DNA of 64,000 nucleotides. Origin: an uncultured Actinomycetes bacterium. Its GTDB lineage: Bacteria; Actinomycetota; Geothermincolia; Fen-727; JACVIW01. Location: NCBI GenBank assembly GCA_937127245.1, contig CAKZLU010000029.1:1-64000 (forward strand). The letters run 5' to 3'. Under the pieces are notes generated by a model, which was not told the origin of the DNA, made no database searches, and was given only the letters and a program-made list of their open reading frames with translations. A program made the translations under genes and the position numbers. Shown here piece after piece: positions 25,795 to 36,237 of this stretch (the stretch's first letter is position 1; the number at the start of each line of letters is the position of its first letter).

Positions 25795-26886
25795 ATGAAA
25801 TCCGGTTATTCAAGATTCCCTTCGGGGAGAATATGGCGAGGCGTCATAAACGAATACAGGGAATTTCTCCCGGTGAGTGAGGATACCCCCGTATTCACTT
25901 TACTGGAAGGAAATACACCTCTTATCAGGTCTAAGAGAATTTCCGACGAGCTGGATGTCGAAATCTATTTTAAATACGAGGGCTTGAACCCAACTGGCTC
26001 GTTTAAAGACCGGGGAATGACTGTTGCGATAAGCAAGGCGCTCGAGCAAGGCGCCAGCGTTGTGATGTGCGCCTCAACCGGAAACACCTCAGCTTCAGCT
26101 GCCGCTTACGCCGCCGCGGCACAGATCAAGTGTGTTGTTTTGATACCGCGTGGAGCGATCGCCCTGGGAAAGCTTTCGCAGGCTCTCATACACGGCGCGC
26201 AAGTCTTGGCTGTTGACGGTAATTTTGATGATGCCCTTCGGGTTGTCAGGGAGATCTCCTCAAGGAGTGACATTGTTCTGGTGAACAGCATTAACCCGAT
26301 GAGGATCGAAGGTCAGAAGACCGGAGCCTTTGAGATCTGCGATGCGTTGGGCGGCGCGCCGGATATCCAGGTAATACCAGTTGGCAACGCGGGAAACATA
26401 ACCGCTTACTGGAAAGGCTACCGGGAATACCACGCGGCGGGAAAGATAGATTCGCTCCCGAGGCTTTTCGGTTTTCAGGCTGAAGGAGCGGCTCCCATAG
26501 TCAGGGGCTATCCCATAGAAAACCCGGAGACAATCGCGACCGCTATCAGAATAGGCAATCCCGCATCCTGGGAAGGGGCGGTCAGAGCCGCGGAAGAATC
26601 AAAGGGAAAGATAGATATGGTAAGCGATGAGGAGATTCTCCGTGCCTACCACATGCTTGCCTCAAAAGAGGGCATATTCGTTGAGCCAGCCTCCGCGGCT
26701 TCTCTTGCGGGGTTAATCAAGATGAGAAAATCAGGTGAGATTTCAGCCGGATCACGAGTTGTGAGCATCCTGACGGGTCACGGTTTGAAGGACCCCGACA
26801 GGGCAGTTGCCGAATCTCCAAAACCGCCCGTGGTGGAACCTGACACCGAAAAAATTCTGCGCATGATAGCTTCGGAAAACGGTTGA
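25795..26886 (+). CDS. thrC: Threonine synthase
   Basis: The 363-residue PLP enzyme converts O-phosphohomoserine to threonine. The PLP lysine is Lys71 in [11 protein letters not shown]. The Ser/Asn loop [15 protein letters not shown] binds the substrate phosphate. The Gly-rich PLP-phosphate loop is [15 protein letters not shown]. Length and motifs fit the short bacterial class. The GAGGAGG before the ATG is strong. It is followed 103 bases later by the phosphoglycerate-mutase-like gene occupying the usual thrB position. Confidence 0.95.
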   Translation: MKSGYSRFPSGRIWRGVINEYREFLPVSEDTPVFTLLEGNTPLIRSKRISDELDVEIYFKYEGLNPTGSFKDRGMTVAISKALEQGASVVMCASTGNTSASAAAYAAAAQIKCVVLIPRGAIALGKLSQALIHGAQVLAVDGNFDDALRVVREISSRSDIVLVNSINPMRIEGQKTGAFEICDALGGAPDIQVIPVGNAGNITAYWKGYREYHAAGKIDSLPRLFGFQAEGAAPIVRGYPIENPETIATAIRIGNPASWEGAVRAAEESKGKIDMVSDEEILRAYHMLASKEGIFVEPASAASLAGLIKMRKSGEISAGSRVVSILTGHGLKDPDRAVAESPKPPVVEPDTEKILRMIASENG

Positions 26887-26989
26887 GCGGTGTCCTTTCA
26901 GGACGAGAGATTTCACGTTGCAAAAGCTCGTGAAATAAAGAAATTGTTTTCATACGTCACATTTTACATCCTAAGCGGGAGGTGTTTTA

Positions 26990-28207
26990 TTGAAAGTCGC
27001 TGTGCTTGTCCCGGACGGGGCGGCCGACTGGCCCATTGAAGAGCTTGGCGGGAAAACCCCTCTGGAGGTCGCCCAAACGCCTAACATGGACGAGGTCGCA
27101 AGGCGTGGAATTATCGGCACCGTGAGGACTATCCCAGAGGGAATGTCTCCCGGAAGCGATGTGGCCAATATGTCTCTTATGGGCTATGACCCTCGAAGAT
27201 TTCTGACCGGGCGCGCGCCGATTGAAGCTGCGAACCTCGGAATCGAGATAGCCGACGGCTGGACGGCTTTCAGATGTAATCTTGTCACGGTCGAAGACGA
27301 TATTATGGTTGACTACAGCGCGGGACATATAGACCAGAATGACGCCTCGGGATTCATCGATCTGCTAAACAGGCGCATTGCCGATGAGAAGACCAGGTTC
27401 TACGCCGGAACTTCTTACAGGAACATCCTTCTTTTGGAGGGGTCCTACGAGGGGGTTGAGTGTACACCGCCCCATGATATTATCGGCATGCCTATCAAAG
27501 ACCACCTTCCTTCGGGTCAGGGGGCTGATCTTCTGATCTCAATCATGGAGCGTTCGCGGGATGTTTTCGCAAGTTGCGAATTAAACCAAAGAAGGAAGAG
27601 GGACAATCTTCCCCAGGTGAGCATGGTGTGGTTGTGGGGGCAGGGCAGGAAAATGGTTCTTGAGAGTTTTGAGAAACGCTTCGGTCTTAAAGGCGGGATA
27701 ATAAGTGCGGTGGACCTTATCTGTGGAATAGGAAAGCTGGTGGGCTTGCGAAGAGTCCATGTTCCGGGGATGACCGGATATCTTGACACAAACTACGCCG
27801 GAAAGGGCGATGCCGCGGTGGAAGTTTTGAAGGAGGAAACATTCGTTTTCGTCCACGTTGAGGCTCCCGACGAAGCATCTCACATGGGCAGCATCGAGGA
27901 GAAGATAAAAGCGATCGAGAGATTTGATAAAATGGTTGTCGGAAGGGTCCTCGAGTATCTCACCGGAGCCCGGGAAGAATCAAGGATCGTGGTATGCCCG
28001 GATCATCCGACTTTCATTTCGACTCGCACGCATGACCCTTCCCCTGTTCCATTCGCGCTTTGCGGAACGGGAATTCCCAGAGGGAGATTCGATACCTTTT
28101 CTGAGAAGTCAGCCGCTCTTTCGGGGATTCACGTAAGGGAAGGGCATGAGCTGCTTGTGATGGTGGCGACTCTTAAAGCGTGGGACCCGCGCCTTTTCAA
28201 GGCGTGA
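26990..28207 (+). CDS. Cofactor-independent phosphoglycerate mutase family protein; proposed homoserine kinase
   Basis: The TTG start follows GGGAGGTG; the product is 405 residues of the alkaline-phosphatase superfamily (archaeal-type mutase, COG3635-like). Metal-site segments are LVPDGAADWPIEELGG, the nucleophile region EGMSPGSDVANMSLMGYDP, VEAPDEASHMGS and the HDPSPVPFALCG end. The pairing of EGMSPGSDVAN with DYSAGHI is characteristic of the subgroup proposed to act as homoserine kinase in genomes lacking thrB. It sits directly after thrC where actinobacteria keep thrB. A true mutase role cannot be excluded, since 2-phosphoglycerate genes follow. Confidence 0.85.
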   Translation: MKVAVLVPDGAADWPIEELGGKTPLEVAQTPNMDEVARRGIIGTVRTIPEGMSPGSDVANMSLMGYDPRRFLTGRAPIEAANLGIEIADGWTAFRCNLVTVEDDIMVDYSAGHIDQNDASGFIDLLNRRIADEKTRFYAGTSYRNILLLEGSYEGVECTPPHDIIGMPIKDHLPSGQGADLLISIMERSRDVFASCELNQRRKRDNLPQVSMVWLWGQGRKMVLESFEKRFGLKGGIISAVDLICGIGKLVGLRRVHVPGMTGYLDTNYAGKGDAAVEVLKEETFVFVHVEAPDEASHMGSIEEKIKAIERFDKMVVGRVLEYLTGAREESRIVVCPDHPTFISTRTHDPSPVPFALCGTGIPRGRFDTFSEKSAALSGIHVREGHELLVMVATLKAWDPRLFKA

Positions 28208-28292
28208 CTCATTTTAATGAGAAAAAAATGGGTGTCTGATTTGAGATTACCCACAGAAGATTTGCGAATCTCAAAAGCGAGGCGAAGAGACC

Positions 28293-29108
28293 ATGGAGGA
28301 AACCAAGACATCACCTGTTGAGACGAGAATGAAACTTGCGCATATATCCGATATTCATATCGGTTCGAACCATTTTGTTTCCAATCTGCTAAATAGAGCC
28401 ATAGTCGAGATAAACGAGATTAAGCCTGACGTGATTCTGGTCTCTGGGGATATAACGAACGATGGCTTCAGACAGCAGTATTCCGCGGCATATGCTTTTT
28501 TGGGAAACCTCGAATGCAAAAATATTTCGGTAATACCCGGGAACCACGATTCCCGAAACGTGGGCTACGTCCATTTCGAGGATATTTTCGGCGACAGGAA
28601 CAACGTTGTCTATCTTCCCGGCGTGACCCTTGTCGCTCTGGATTCCTCTCAGCCTGATCTTGACCAGGGAAGGCTTGGAAGGCAGAACTACAGGTGGATG
28701 GTTGAAAAGTTCAATAGGCCTGGGGATTTCAAGATTGTCGCCCTGCATCACCACCTCTTGCCCGTACCGGGAACGGGTAGGGAAAGAAACATAATCGAGG
28801 ACGCCGGGGATTTCCTCAAACTTTGCGTTGATGTGGGGGTTGACCTTGTGTTGGCCGGTCACAAACATGTTCCTCACGCCTGGCATTTTGAGGACTTTTA
28901 CGTCGTGAACGTGGGCACTGTTTCTTCTCTGCGCTTGAGGGGATACGCAAAACCCTGCTACAACATTGTCGAAATCAAGGATGGGGAATGTTCCGTTACA
29001 AGGAAGCATCCTTTCGGCGAAAGCATAGAGATCGTCAGGTTTCCCATAAGACCGAAAGCCAAAAACCTTGAGGTGGGAGTGGCTGTTGATGAAAGCGTTT
29101 TCCCGTAG
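28293..29108 (+). CDS. Calcineurin-like metallophosphoesterase
   Basis: The 271-residue protein carries the full dimetal motif set: DIHIGS, GDITNDG, GNHDS, ALHHH and AGHKHVPH. It resembles class III cyclic-nucleotide phosphodiesterases (CpdA-like) in size and in the GNHDxR region. It lies between the mutase-like gene and cyclic diphosphoglycerate synthetase, 35 bases before the latter, so an action on a phosphoglycerate-type compound is conceivable but unproven. A second in-frame ATG at residue 13 is an alternative start. Confidence 0.88.
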   Translation: MEETKTSPVETRMKLAHISDIHIGSNHFVSNLLNRAIVEINEIKPDVILVSGDITNDGFRQQYSAAYAFLGNLECKNISVIPGNHDSRNVGYVHFEDIFGDRNNVVYLPGVTLVALDSSQPDLDQGRLGRQNYRWMVEKFNRPGDFKIVALHHHLLPVPGTGRERNIIEDAGDFLKLCVDVGVDLVLAGHKHVPHAWHFEDFYVVNVGTVSSLRLRGYAKPCYNIVEIKDGECSVTRKHPFGESIEIVRFPIRPKAKNLEVGVAVDESVFP

Positions 29109-29143
29109 GCGGCTTGATTTTCCACATTTACCAGGGGTAAACC

Positions 29144-30505
29144 ATGGTCGATAACAGAATGCCCGTAATCGTGCTGGTTGACGGGGAACACTATCCGGAC
29201 GTCATTGTTGACACACTTCGTTTCCTTGAAAGCGAGCGCGGATTCTCGATTTCAGCGATAGCCTTTCTTGGGGGAACCGAAAAGCTTGAAGATCTTAAAA
29301 GCATCAACTACCGCGGCGTTCCGGTGTACACGGGAAAAACTCCAGTTGAGGCGATTACGACAGCGATTTCTAACCATAAGGTAGAGCGCGTCATAGACCT
29401 TTCGGATGAACCAGTGGTGGGTTACACAGAGCGGTTTCACATTGCAAGCAGGGTGCTGGCCTCGGGTGTGTCCTATGAGGGAGCGGATTTCAAGTTCGAT
29501 GCTCCGAGTATGCCGTACTCATTTGAAAAGCCCGGCATTGGAATTTGGGGCTCTGGCAAACGAGTGGGTAAGACTGCGGTATCCGGGTACATTCTAAGGT
29601 TCCTCATTCAGCTGGGTCTTAAGCCTTGCGTGCTTACTATGGGCAGGGGAGGTCCAGCCGCTCCCGAAGTCATCGACAAGCCCTCTCAGGTTGACGATGA
29701 TTTCCTCATCGAGATCGCAAGGGCGGGAAAGCACGCCGCGAGCGACCACTTTGAGGACGCAATGATGGGAAGGGCGATTGCGGTGGGGTGCAGGCGTTGC
29801 GGCGGCGGGATGGTTGGCATGCCTTTCTATTCCAACGTGGCAAAAGGCGCGGTGATAGTATCAAAGATTGACTGCGACGTGGTGCTCTGCGAGGGAAGCG
29901 GAGCCGCAATCCCACCGGTTGGGGTGGACGCGGTGCTGCTTGTGGTTTCCGCCCTTCAGCCGGTGGAAAATGTGCTTGGATACCTCGGTTCTTGCAAAGT
30001 CTTGCTTTCGGACCTCGTTCTGGTTACAATGTGTGAGGATTTTCTTGTACCCAACAGGAAACTTCAAAAACTAATTGGCGGGATCCGGTCCATAAATCCC
30101 GAGATAAGAGTTCTAAAGACTGTTTTCAGACCTCGACCTCTCGGAGACATTAGGGGCAGGAGGGTATTCCTTACAAGCACGGCGCCCGGTCGGGCAGTAC
30201 AAATCCAGGCTAAGCATCTTGAAGAAGAGTACGAAGCCGATGTTGTAGGTACAAGCCCGAATCTTGCCAACAGGGGAAGGCTCCGCGATGACTTGAAAGA
30301 CTTGAGGGGCGTTGAGGTTCTCGTAACGGAACTGAAAGCCGCTGGCGTTGACACGGTCTCAAGTAGGGCAAAAGAGCTGGGTATCGATCTGGTGTACATG
30401 GACAACAACCTCGTGTCCGTTGAGGGGGATCTGGATAAGGAGATCGGAAGAATTCTGTCAATTGCGCAGGAGCGTTGCCAGGAAAGATTAAACAGGGGTT
30501 GTTGA
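29144..30505 (+). CDS. cpgS: Cyclic 2,3-diphosphoglycerate synthetase
   Basis: The 453-residue enzyme closes 2,3-diphosphoglycerate into cyclic 2,3-diphosphoglycerate using ATP. This solute is known from thermophilic methanogens. The N-terminal domain (MPVIVLVDGEHYPDVIVDTL) is family-specific. The P-loop GIWGSGKRVGKTAVSGYIL is near residue 135. The segments MGRGGPAAPEV and CEGSGAAIPPVGVDAVLLV are also typical. The 2-phosphoglycerate kinase gene follows after 43 bases, completing the two-step pathway. Occurrence in bacteria is known but uncommon; whether the product accumulates is unknown. Confidence 0.88.
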   Translation: MVDNRMPVIVLVDGEHYPDVIVDTLRFLESERGFSISAIAFLGGTEKLEDLKSINYRGVPVYTGKTPVEAITTAISNHKVERVIDLSDEPVVGYTERFHIASRVLASGVSYEGADFKFDAPSMPYSFEKPGIGIWGSGKRVGKTAVSGYILRFLIQLGLKPCVLTMGRGGPAAPEVIDKPSQVDDDFLIEIARAGKHAASDHFEDAMMGRAIAVGCRRCGGGMVGMPFYSNVAKGAVIVSKIDCDVVLCEGSGAAIPPVGVDAVLLVVSALQPVENVLGYLGSCKVLLSDLVLVTMCEDFLVPNRKLQKLIGGIRSINPEIRVLKTVFRPRPLGDIRGRRVFLTSTAPGRAVQIQAKHLEEEYEADVVGTSPNLANRGRLRDDLKDLRGVEVLVTELKAAGVDTVSSRAKELGIDLVYMDNNLVSVEGDLDKEIGRILSIAQERCQERLNRGC

Positions 30506-30548
30506 GCCAGGCGGGCGGGACTGTCCCGAAAAATTGGAGGTCGCTTGA

Positions 30549-31499
30549 ATGGCTGAAAGGCTTCAGAAGATCATAATCACCGACGAGGAGCACCATCTTC
30601 CATACTCAAAGGGATTGATGGCCACCACCTTAACAGCTACCGGTCTTCCCCCAGACAAGGCTTATCATATCGCCTCCGTTATTCATGAGACTCTTCGTGA
30701 TGAGGGAAATCCCGAAGTGACAATGGACCATGTCAGGAGGACGGCGGAGGTGATTTTGGAGAGAGAGGCCGGTCCGCGCTACGTGGAAATATACCGGAAA
30801 TGGCAGTCTCTTGCGACTCTTAACCGTCCGATAATTCTCTTGATAGGCGGCGCCACCGGTGTCGGGAAATCGACCGTGTCGACAATGCTTGCAAACAGGC
30901 TCGGGATTATAAGGCAGGTTTCGACTGACGCAGTAAGAGAGGTCATGCGGGCGCTTTTTTCGCCTGATTTGATGCCTGCTTTATACAGTTCTTCTTTTAA
31001 CGCGTATGAGTCGATGAGAATCCCCCTTCCCCAGACCACCGATAAGGTAATTCTCGGCTTTTTAGAACAGGCAGCGATGGTCTGGGTGGGCATAAGGGCG
31101 ATCATCGAGCGCGCCGCGCTTGAGAGAACTAACTTTATCGTGGAGGGCGCGCATATCGTACCGGGAATTATCGAGCCTTCGGCTTTCAAGGATGCTTACG
31201 TCCTGCAGATGGTTCTGGCTGTCGATGACGAGGCTCAGCACAGGAGTCATTTTGAAATAAGGGAGGTAGAAACAGAGGGGGCAAGACCTTATTATAGGTA
31301 CATAAGAAATCTGTCTTCGATAAGGAAGATTCAGGAGTACCTTCTTGAGCTTGCCCAGAGAGAGAATGTGCCTGTTTTTCACTGCTACAATCTCGACAAT
31401 ACCGTCAGCGAGATTGTGGAGTTCGTGATAAGCAGTATTTTCGGTGAAAGCACCGCGGGGTCGGATAGCGTCGTAAAATCGCAGGGTTTGAAAGCCTGA
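30549..31499 (+). CDS. pgk2: 2-phosphoglycerate kinase
   Basis: The 316-residue kinase phosphorylates 2-phosphoglycerate to 2,3-diphosphoglycerate. The N-terminal 90 residues are an ATP-cone-like domain (IITDEEHHLPYSKGLMATTL). The kinase domain has Walker A GGATGVGKSTVSTMLANRL near residue 101 and the family segments STDAVREVMRALFS and FIVEGAHIVPGII. It is directly downstream of cyclic diphosphoglycerate synthetase. GGAGG precedes the ATG. The transaldolase gene follows after 73 bases. Confidence 0.9.
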   Translation: MAERLQKIIITDEEHHLPYSKGLMATTLTATGLPPDKAYHIASVIHETLRDEGNPEVTMDHVRRTAEVILEREAGPRYVEIYRKWQSLATLNRPIILLIGGATGVGKSTVSTMLANRLGIIRQVSTDAVREVMRALFSPDLMPALYSSSFNAYESMRIPLPQTTDKVILGFLEQAAMVWVGIRAIIERAALERTNFIVEGAHIVPGIIEPSAFKDAYVLQMVLAVDDEAQHRSHFEIREVETEGARPYYRYIRNLSSIRKIQEYLLELAQRENVPVFHCYNLDNTVSEIVEFVISSIFGESTAGSDSVVKSQGLKA

Positions 31500-31572
31500 G
31501 TGTCGATGATCCATAGTGCTTGGGAAATTCTTCGAGCAGGTCAACCTGATTATCCCGAAAAGGAGGTTTGAA

Positions 31573-32220
31573 TTGAAACTGTTTATTGACACCGCAAATG
31601 TTGAACATATCAGGGAAATACATGGCTGGGGCGTCCTGGAAGGAGTTACCACAAACCCTACCCTTGCGGCGAGAGAGAAGAGAAGCTACGTAGATTGCAT
31701 AAAGGAGATCACATCCTTCGTGAAAGGTCCGGTAAGCGCGGAGGTAATCTCGGAAGATGCGCAGGGAATGATTAAGGAGGCAAGAAAGCTCGCGTCCATA
31801 GCGCCCAACATTAACGTGAAGATACCCATATGCGTTGAGGGTCTAAAGGCTATTAGGGCGCTTTCCGATGAAAATATTAAGACGAACTGTACCCTTGTTT
31901 TCTCGGCAAATCAGGCTCTGCTCGCGGCTGCGGCCGGCGCAACGTACGTGAGTCCTTTTCTCGGCAGGATTGACGACATCGGTAACGACGGTCTGCGCGT
32001 TTTAGAAGAAATCGTGGAGGTATTCGAATATTACGGAATTGAAACGCAGATAATCGCGGCTTCTCTGAGACATCCTCAGCACGTAGTTGGAGCCGCTTTA
32101 ACCGGAGCGCATATTGCGACTATTCCCTACGATGTATTTAAGGCAATGGTCAGGCATCCTCTCACTGATATCGGGATAGAGCGTTTTAAAGCCGATTGGG
32201 AGAAGATAAAAGATCTTTAG
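31573..32220 (+). CDS. tal: Transaldolase (small, fructose-6-phosphate aldolase-like)
   Basis: The 215-residue protein belongs to the short transaldolase/Fsa family. The start TTG lies seven bases after AGGAGG; the open frame extends further upstream but the family begins at this point ([17 protein letters not shown]). The Schiff-base lysine is in [12 protein letters not shown]. Further marks are [33 protein letters not shown] and [11 protein letters not shown]. It transfers dihydroxyacetone units in pentose-phosphate conversion, together with the transketolase at 49090. Confidence 0.92.
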   Translation: MKLFIDTANVEHIREIHGWGVLEGVTTNPTLAAREKRSYVDCIKEITSFVKGPVSAEVISEDAQGMIKEARKLASIAPNINVKIPICVEGLKAIRALSDENIKTNCTLVFSANQALLAAAAGATYVSPFLGRIDDIGNDGLRVLEEIVEVFEYYGIETQIIAASLRHPQHVVGAALTGAHIATIPYDVFKAMVRHPLTDIGIERFKADWEKIKDL

Positions 32221-32251
32221 GACGGAAAAAATTGAGGAGGTTAAACAGGCA

Positions 32252-33589
32252 ATGGATGTTGTTGACAGGAAACTTCTTGAGGACAAACTCCTAACCGAGC
32301 TTCAAGAAATAGGGCAGGCGCTTGAGATTGAAGGTGTTAAGAAGTATCGCAAAAAAGAGCTCATCGATTTGATATTGCGGGAAGTGGGAGCTCTAACAGA
32401 TGAAAAACCCGCGGAAATCGTGGAGGAGGAGCACATCGAGGTCGAAGCAAAACCGACAAAGGAAGAACTCGGCGAGGGCGTTGGAAGCGGAATCCTTGAC
32501 ATTCTGTCTGATGGATACGGATTTTTGAGAACTCAGGGATACCTTGCCTCCGAAAAAGACATATACGTTTCCATGTCCCAGATAAGGAGGTTCAGGCTTA
32601 AGCGAGGGGACGAGATCAGAGGTCAGGTAAGACCGCCCAAAGATTCGGAGAAGTACAGCGCGCTTTTGAGGATAGAATCCGTAAACGGCGACGATCCGGA
32701 AGTCGCGATGCACAGAAAACAGTTCGAGACGCTCACTCCCTTGTATCCAATGGAGCGGCTCCGGCTCGAAACGAAGAACTCTTCCATTACCGGTAGAATT
32801 ATTGACCTCATCGCCCCCATAGGAAAGGGTCAGCGAGGTTTGATCGTATCACCGCCCAAAGCGGGAAAGACCACGGTCTTAAAACAGATAGCCAACAGCA
32901 TCACCGATAATAACCCCGAAGTATATCTGATGGTACTCCTAGTAGATGAACGCCCGGAAGAGGTCACCGATATGGAGAGGTCGGTCACGGGCGAGGTGAT
33001 ATCTTCCACGTTTGACCAACCCAGTGACAATCATATCGCGGTCGCGGAGCTCGTCCTGGAAAGAGCAAAGAGGCTCGTGGAGCATAACAGGGATGTCGTA
33101 ATACTGCTTGACAGCATCACAAGGCTTGCGAGGGCTTATAACTTGAGCACCCCGGCAAGCGGTCGCATCCTTTCAGGCGGTGTTGACTCTACCGCTCTTT
33201 TTCCGCCAAAGCGATTCTTCGGTGCCGCAAGGAACATAGAGTACGGAGGAAGCCTGACGATAATCGCGACCGCGCTTGTGGATACGGGCAGCCGTATGGA
33301 TGAGGTGATTTTCGAGGAATTCAAGGGAACCGGAAACATGGAGATTCATCTCGACAGGAAACTTGCCGACAAGAGAATATTCCCGGCAATAGAGATAGAG
33401 AAATCAGGCACGAGGAAAGAAGAGCTGATACTCGACCCGGATGAGGCAACGAAAGTTTGGCGGCTCAGGCGAATCCTCCATTCACTGGATCCGAGCGCCG
33501 CGATTGAGCTTTTAATTGATGGGATCAGGAAAACGAGAAGCAACGCGGAATTCCTTGCTCAGATAAAGGAGACGCAGGGGCTCAAGTGA
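32252..33589 (+). CDS. rho: Transcription termination factor Rho
   Basis: The 445-residue helicase releases RNA at Rho-dependent terminators. It has the N-terminal Rho_N helices, an acidic linker (residues 45-80), the RNA-binding cold-shock-like domain with [12 protein letters not shown], Walker [16 protein letters not shown], Walker [17 protein letters not shown] and the Q/R loops [20 protein letters not shown]. Unlike many actinobacterial Rho proteins it lacks a long Arg-rich insertion. A strong AGGAGG precedes the ATG. The order rho-rpmE is conserved in actinobacteria. Confidence 0.97.
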   Translation: MDVVDRKLLEDKLLTELQEIGQALEIEGVKKYRKKELIDLILREVGALTDEKPAEIVEEEHIEVEAKPTKEELGEGVGSGILDILSDGYGFLRTQGYLASEKDIYVSMSQIRRFRLKRGDEIRGQVRPPKDSEKYSALLRIESVNGDDPEVAMHRKQFETLTPLYPMERLRLETKNSSITGRIIDLIAPIGKGQRGLIVSPPKAGKTTVLKQIANSITDNNPEVYLMVLLVDERPEEVTDMERSVTGEVISSTFDQPSDNHIAVAELVLERAKRLVEHNRDVVILLDSITRLARAYNLSTPASGRILSGGVDSTALFPPKRFFGAARNIEYGGSLTIIATALVDTGSRMDEVIFEEFKGTGNMEIHLDRKLADKRIFPAIEIEKSGTRKEELILDPDEATKVWRLRRILHSLDPSAAIELLIDGIRKTRSNAEFLAQIKETQGLK

Positions 33590-33700
33590 CCTGGTTTCGC
33601 GCGAGCGTCTGGATGGAGGGGAGGCAAAGACCCTCAGCTTGTTTAGAAGAATTCCTTGTGCTAACATATCTTGGATTTTTGACAGAGAGGTGAAGAGGTT

Positions 33701-33934
33701 TTGAAGAAGGGAATACATCCCGAGTATATGAAAGCGGTTGTCCGGTGCTCCTGCGGTGAGACATTTGTCACGAGGTCAACGAAACCCGAACTTCACGTTG
33801 AGATATGTTCCCAGTGTCATCCGTTCTATACCGGACGCCAGAAGCTCGTGGATACGGGCGGAAGAGTGGAGAGGTTCAGGAGAAGGTACGCTCAGCACCT
33901 CGAGGCAAAATCAAAGACCTCAAAAAAGTCCTGA
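33701..33934 (+). CDS. rpmE: 50S ribosomal protein L31 (zinc-binding type)
   Basis: The 77-residue protein starts at TTG after GAGAGGTGAAGAGG. It is the zinc-binding (C+) form: a CSC pair near residue 15 and CSQC near residue 36. It opens with the conserved MKKGIHPEY and has [20 protein letters not shown]. Its position between rho and prfA is the usual one, though here the FixC/FixX-like pair intervenes before prfA. Confidence 0.96.
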   Translation: MKKGIHPEYMKAVVRCSCGETFVTRSTKPELHVEICSQCHPFYTGRQKLVDTGGRVERFRRRYAQHLEAKSKTSKKS

Positions 33935-34342
33935 TTTGAGATTTGATAACCGAGGCTTCAATCACCCTAAAATCATACAACTTTTGATATTAAAAACGTG
34001 AGGCTTTGCTTTTAAGACTTCCAATTGGAATCCGTAAAACCAGGATAAGGTCTCTCTATTTGATGTCTTTCGAACAGTGGAATCTACAATGCCGCCATGA
34101 TTTCCTTTTTCCCTCTTTTCAACAATTCCAGGGGGGAATCAGAGCGTTCAGATAGGTTATAAAAGACTCAACGTGAAAATTTGGGGCATTCTGAGGTTCC
34201 ATACAGACATATATGTTTTTGCTTGCTCGGAAATAGCATTTTTTAAGTTTTCAACACTCTCACAAGATTATCAATACCGTTACGGCTGGCTCTCTGTTGC
34301 TCGTTAATCCAGCCAAAAGCTTCGACTGACGGGAGGGAAAAT
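33935..34342. other. Intergenic region rpmE to FAD oxidoreductase
   Basis: About 400 bases without a credible gene. It is AT-rich with short T runs. A 6-bp pair GGCTGG/CCAGCC (about 34286-34315) lies shortly before the Shine-Dalgarno of the next gene and could form a hairpin. No convincing terminator or riboswitch was found. Confidence 0.4.
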
Positions 34343-36025
34343 TTGGAAAAAGAAACGGAAGAATCTAAAGAATATGATGTCATCATTGTGGGGGCTGGTT
34401 TTGCCGGTCCGGTCGCGGCGGTCAAATGCGCTCGGGCGGGTTTGAAAACCTTGATGCTTGAAAGGTCGGCTCGGGTGGGGGAGAAGGTGATCTCCGGGCT
34501 GACCATCCCTTTTCATGGCTTCCTCTTCGGTCCCGATTTCATCAGAGAGGGAAACCCGCCAATCGAGCGGCCCGTTGACGGAATCATAAATTACATTATC
34601 CGGGACATCGACTCTTGCGATATTGAGATAGACGATTCATTGCGAATCCCCAAACCTTTTTCTCCGGTTATCGCTTTTGGTTACAACGCATACTGCCGGC
34701 CTTTCTGCGAGTGGGAAGCGCAAATGGCTGTGAATGCGGGCTGCGAACTGAGGACGTCAACCACGGTTGCGGATGTGATAAAGGAGGATGGAAAGGTCGC
34801 GGGTGTGATAACCGAGGACGGTGAAAGAATAAGAGCGCGCATCGTTATTGACGCTGAGGGCTCGCAAGGGCTTGTTGCGGTGAAAGCCGGCGTGAGGGAG
34901 AAGTACCCGCCCGAAGTTATATCCCTTGCCGATGTATACGACTACGAAATGAGCAAGGAGGATGTTGACACCGTTCTGGGGCATACGCTGCGATTTTGCT
35001 GGGCGTGGGATGAAGAGAATCTGGCTCCTCCTCTCGGTTACGGGAATGGTTTGATGGTATGGCCGTATAGGCGGAGCGTTCATTTCTGTCAGGACCAATG
35101 CCTCTCCCTTGGGGAAGGAAGGGTTTCAAACTTGAGAAAAGCGTTTCTCGAATATCATCGCAATATCACCACGAAGCTTCCCTGGTGGAGGGATGAGGTC
35201 CAGCCGCGTGTGAAATTGCGTGCTCACATGTGGGAAACGTTTGAGATTTTCGTGGGTCTGGATAAGCGGCTGAGAAATATGCCTTCGTGCACGGACGGGA
35301 TGATACTGATCGGTGACGCCGCTGGGCTTGAGGGGACAGAACTCTGCGACGGGGTTCCCGCCGCATGGTTCTCCGCTGATATAGCCGCGGATGTGGCGAT
35401 TGAAGCCCTTTTCTCAAATGACACATCTAAAGAATTTCTCAAACGCTACGAGGAGCGAGTCAGAGACCATCCCATGATACAGTGGTCGATCTCAGGGACA
35501 AACCGTTACAACTTGCGTTTTGCTCAGGACCTTCACGATTTCGAGGAACTAAAGAAGTATGTGCACAGGGGTTGGGGTCTTGCTTGCTTCACCCACGTTA
35601 GCACCCCGCTTCTCAAAATGATACTTCGTTTCATAAGAGAGGACCCCATGATCATTGACTCCTGGATAAGGATGTTTTTCCGTTATTACTACAACTGGGT
35701 ATACGAGCGTTATGACCAAAGGGATTTCGCTGACAGGAAAGGCGTGAATTCCGCAATGAAAGGTACATTTTCCTCTTTTCTGTTTAAGAGTTTCATCAGA
35801 GGGTTTGCCATAACGCTCAGATTTTTTTCGCCTTTTATAAGATTTGCTGCCCGTGTGCTTGAGCCCGTTTGCGTGGTTGCAAACCCCTTGATGGGTTTGC
35901 TACTTCCTTTTTTTAAGGGTTTCCTGAATTTCTGGGCAAAACTTGAGCCCCTCACGTCCCGCATTAGCGATGTATCAGTTGAGCTCATCAAATGGTCCGA
36001 CCCGCGTATTTTCGAGCGACCTTAG
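34343..36025 (+). CDS. FAD-dependent oxidoreductase, FixC/geranylgeranyl-reductase-like
   Basis: The TTG start follows GGGAGG; the product is 560 residues. The dinucleotide motif VGAGFAGPVAAVKCARAG is at residues 16-33, with the end of the FAD fold at DGMILIGDAAGLEGTELCDG. The overall layout matches the FixC / geranylgeranyl-reductase superfamily. The C-terminal 150 residues (aromatic-rich, FFRYYYNWVYERYDQ) are longer than in most FixC proteins and may contact membrane. A ferredoxin gene of FixX type follows 212 bases later, so it probably passes electrons between an electron-transfer chain and quinone or lipid. The substrate is unknown. Confidence 0.8.
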   Translation: MEKETEESKEYDVIIVGAGFAGPVAAVKCARAGLKTLMLERSARVGEKVISGLTIPFHGFLFGPDFIREGNPPIERPVDGIINYIIRDIDSCDIEIDDSLRIPKPFSPVIAFGYNAYCRPFCEWEAQMAVNAGCELRTSTTVADVIKEDGKVAGVITEDGERIRARIVIDAEGSQGLVAVKAGVREKYPPEVISLADVYDYEMSKEDVDTVLGHTLRFCWAWDEENLAPPLGYGNGLMVWPYRRSVHFCQDQCLSLGEGRVSNLRKAFLEYHRNITTKLPWWRDEVQPRVKLRAHMWETFEIFVGLDKRLRNMPSCTDGMILIGDAAGLEGTELCDGVPAAWFSADIAADVAIEALFSNDTSKEFLKRYEERVRDHPMIQWSISGTNRYNLRFAQDLHDFEELKKYVHRGWGLACFTHVSTPLLKMILRFIREDPMIIDSWIRMFFRYYYNWVYERYDQRDFADRKGVNSAMKGTFSSFLFKSFIRGFAITLRFFSPFIRFAARVLEPVCVVANPLMGLLLPFFKGFLNFWAKLEPLTSRISDVSVELIKWSDPRIFERP

Positions 36026-36237
36026 ATTTAAGTCGATGAATTATTATACGCGGTTTGTTATGTGAATCGGAAAGGGCATAGGGCACTTTGAAGCGGACAG
36101 AGTCGATTGCATGAATCTTCAATCTGGAAGGCTATGAGAAAAATTAGCATGAAGGGCAATGGATTCGGTCAGCGTACCCTGATACAGCGGTTCAAATGCC
36201 CCATTAATGACAAGAGTTAGCATGGAGGACAAAGAGT

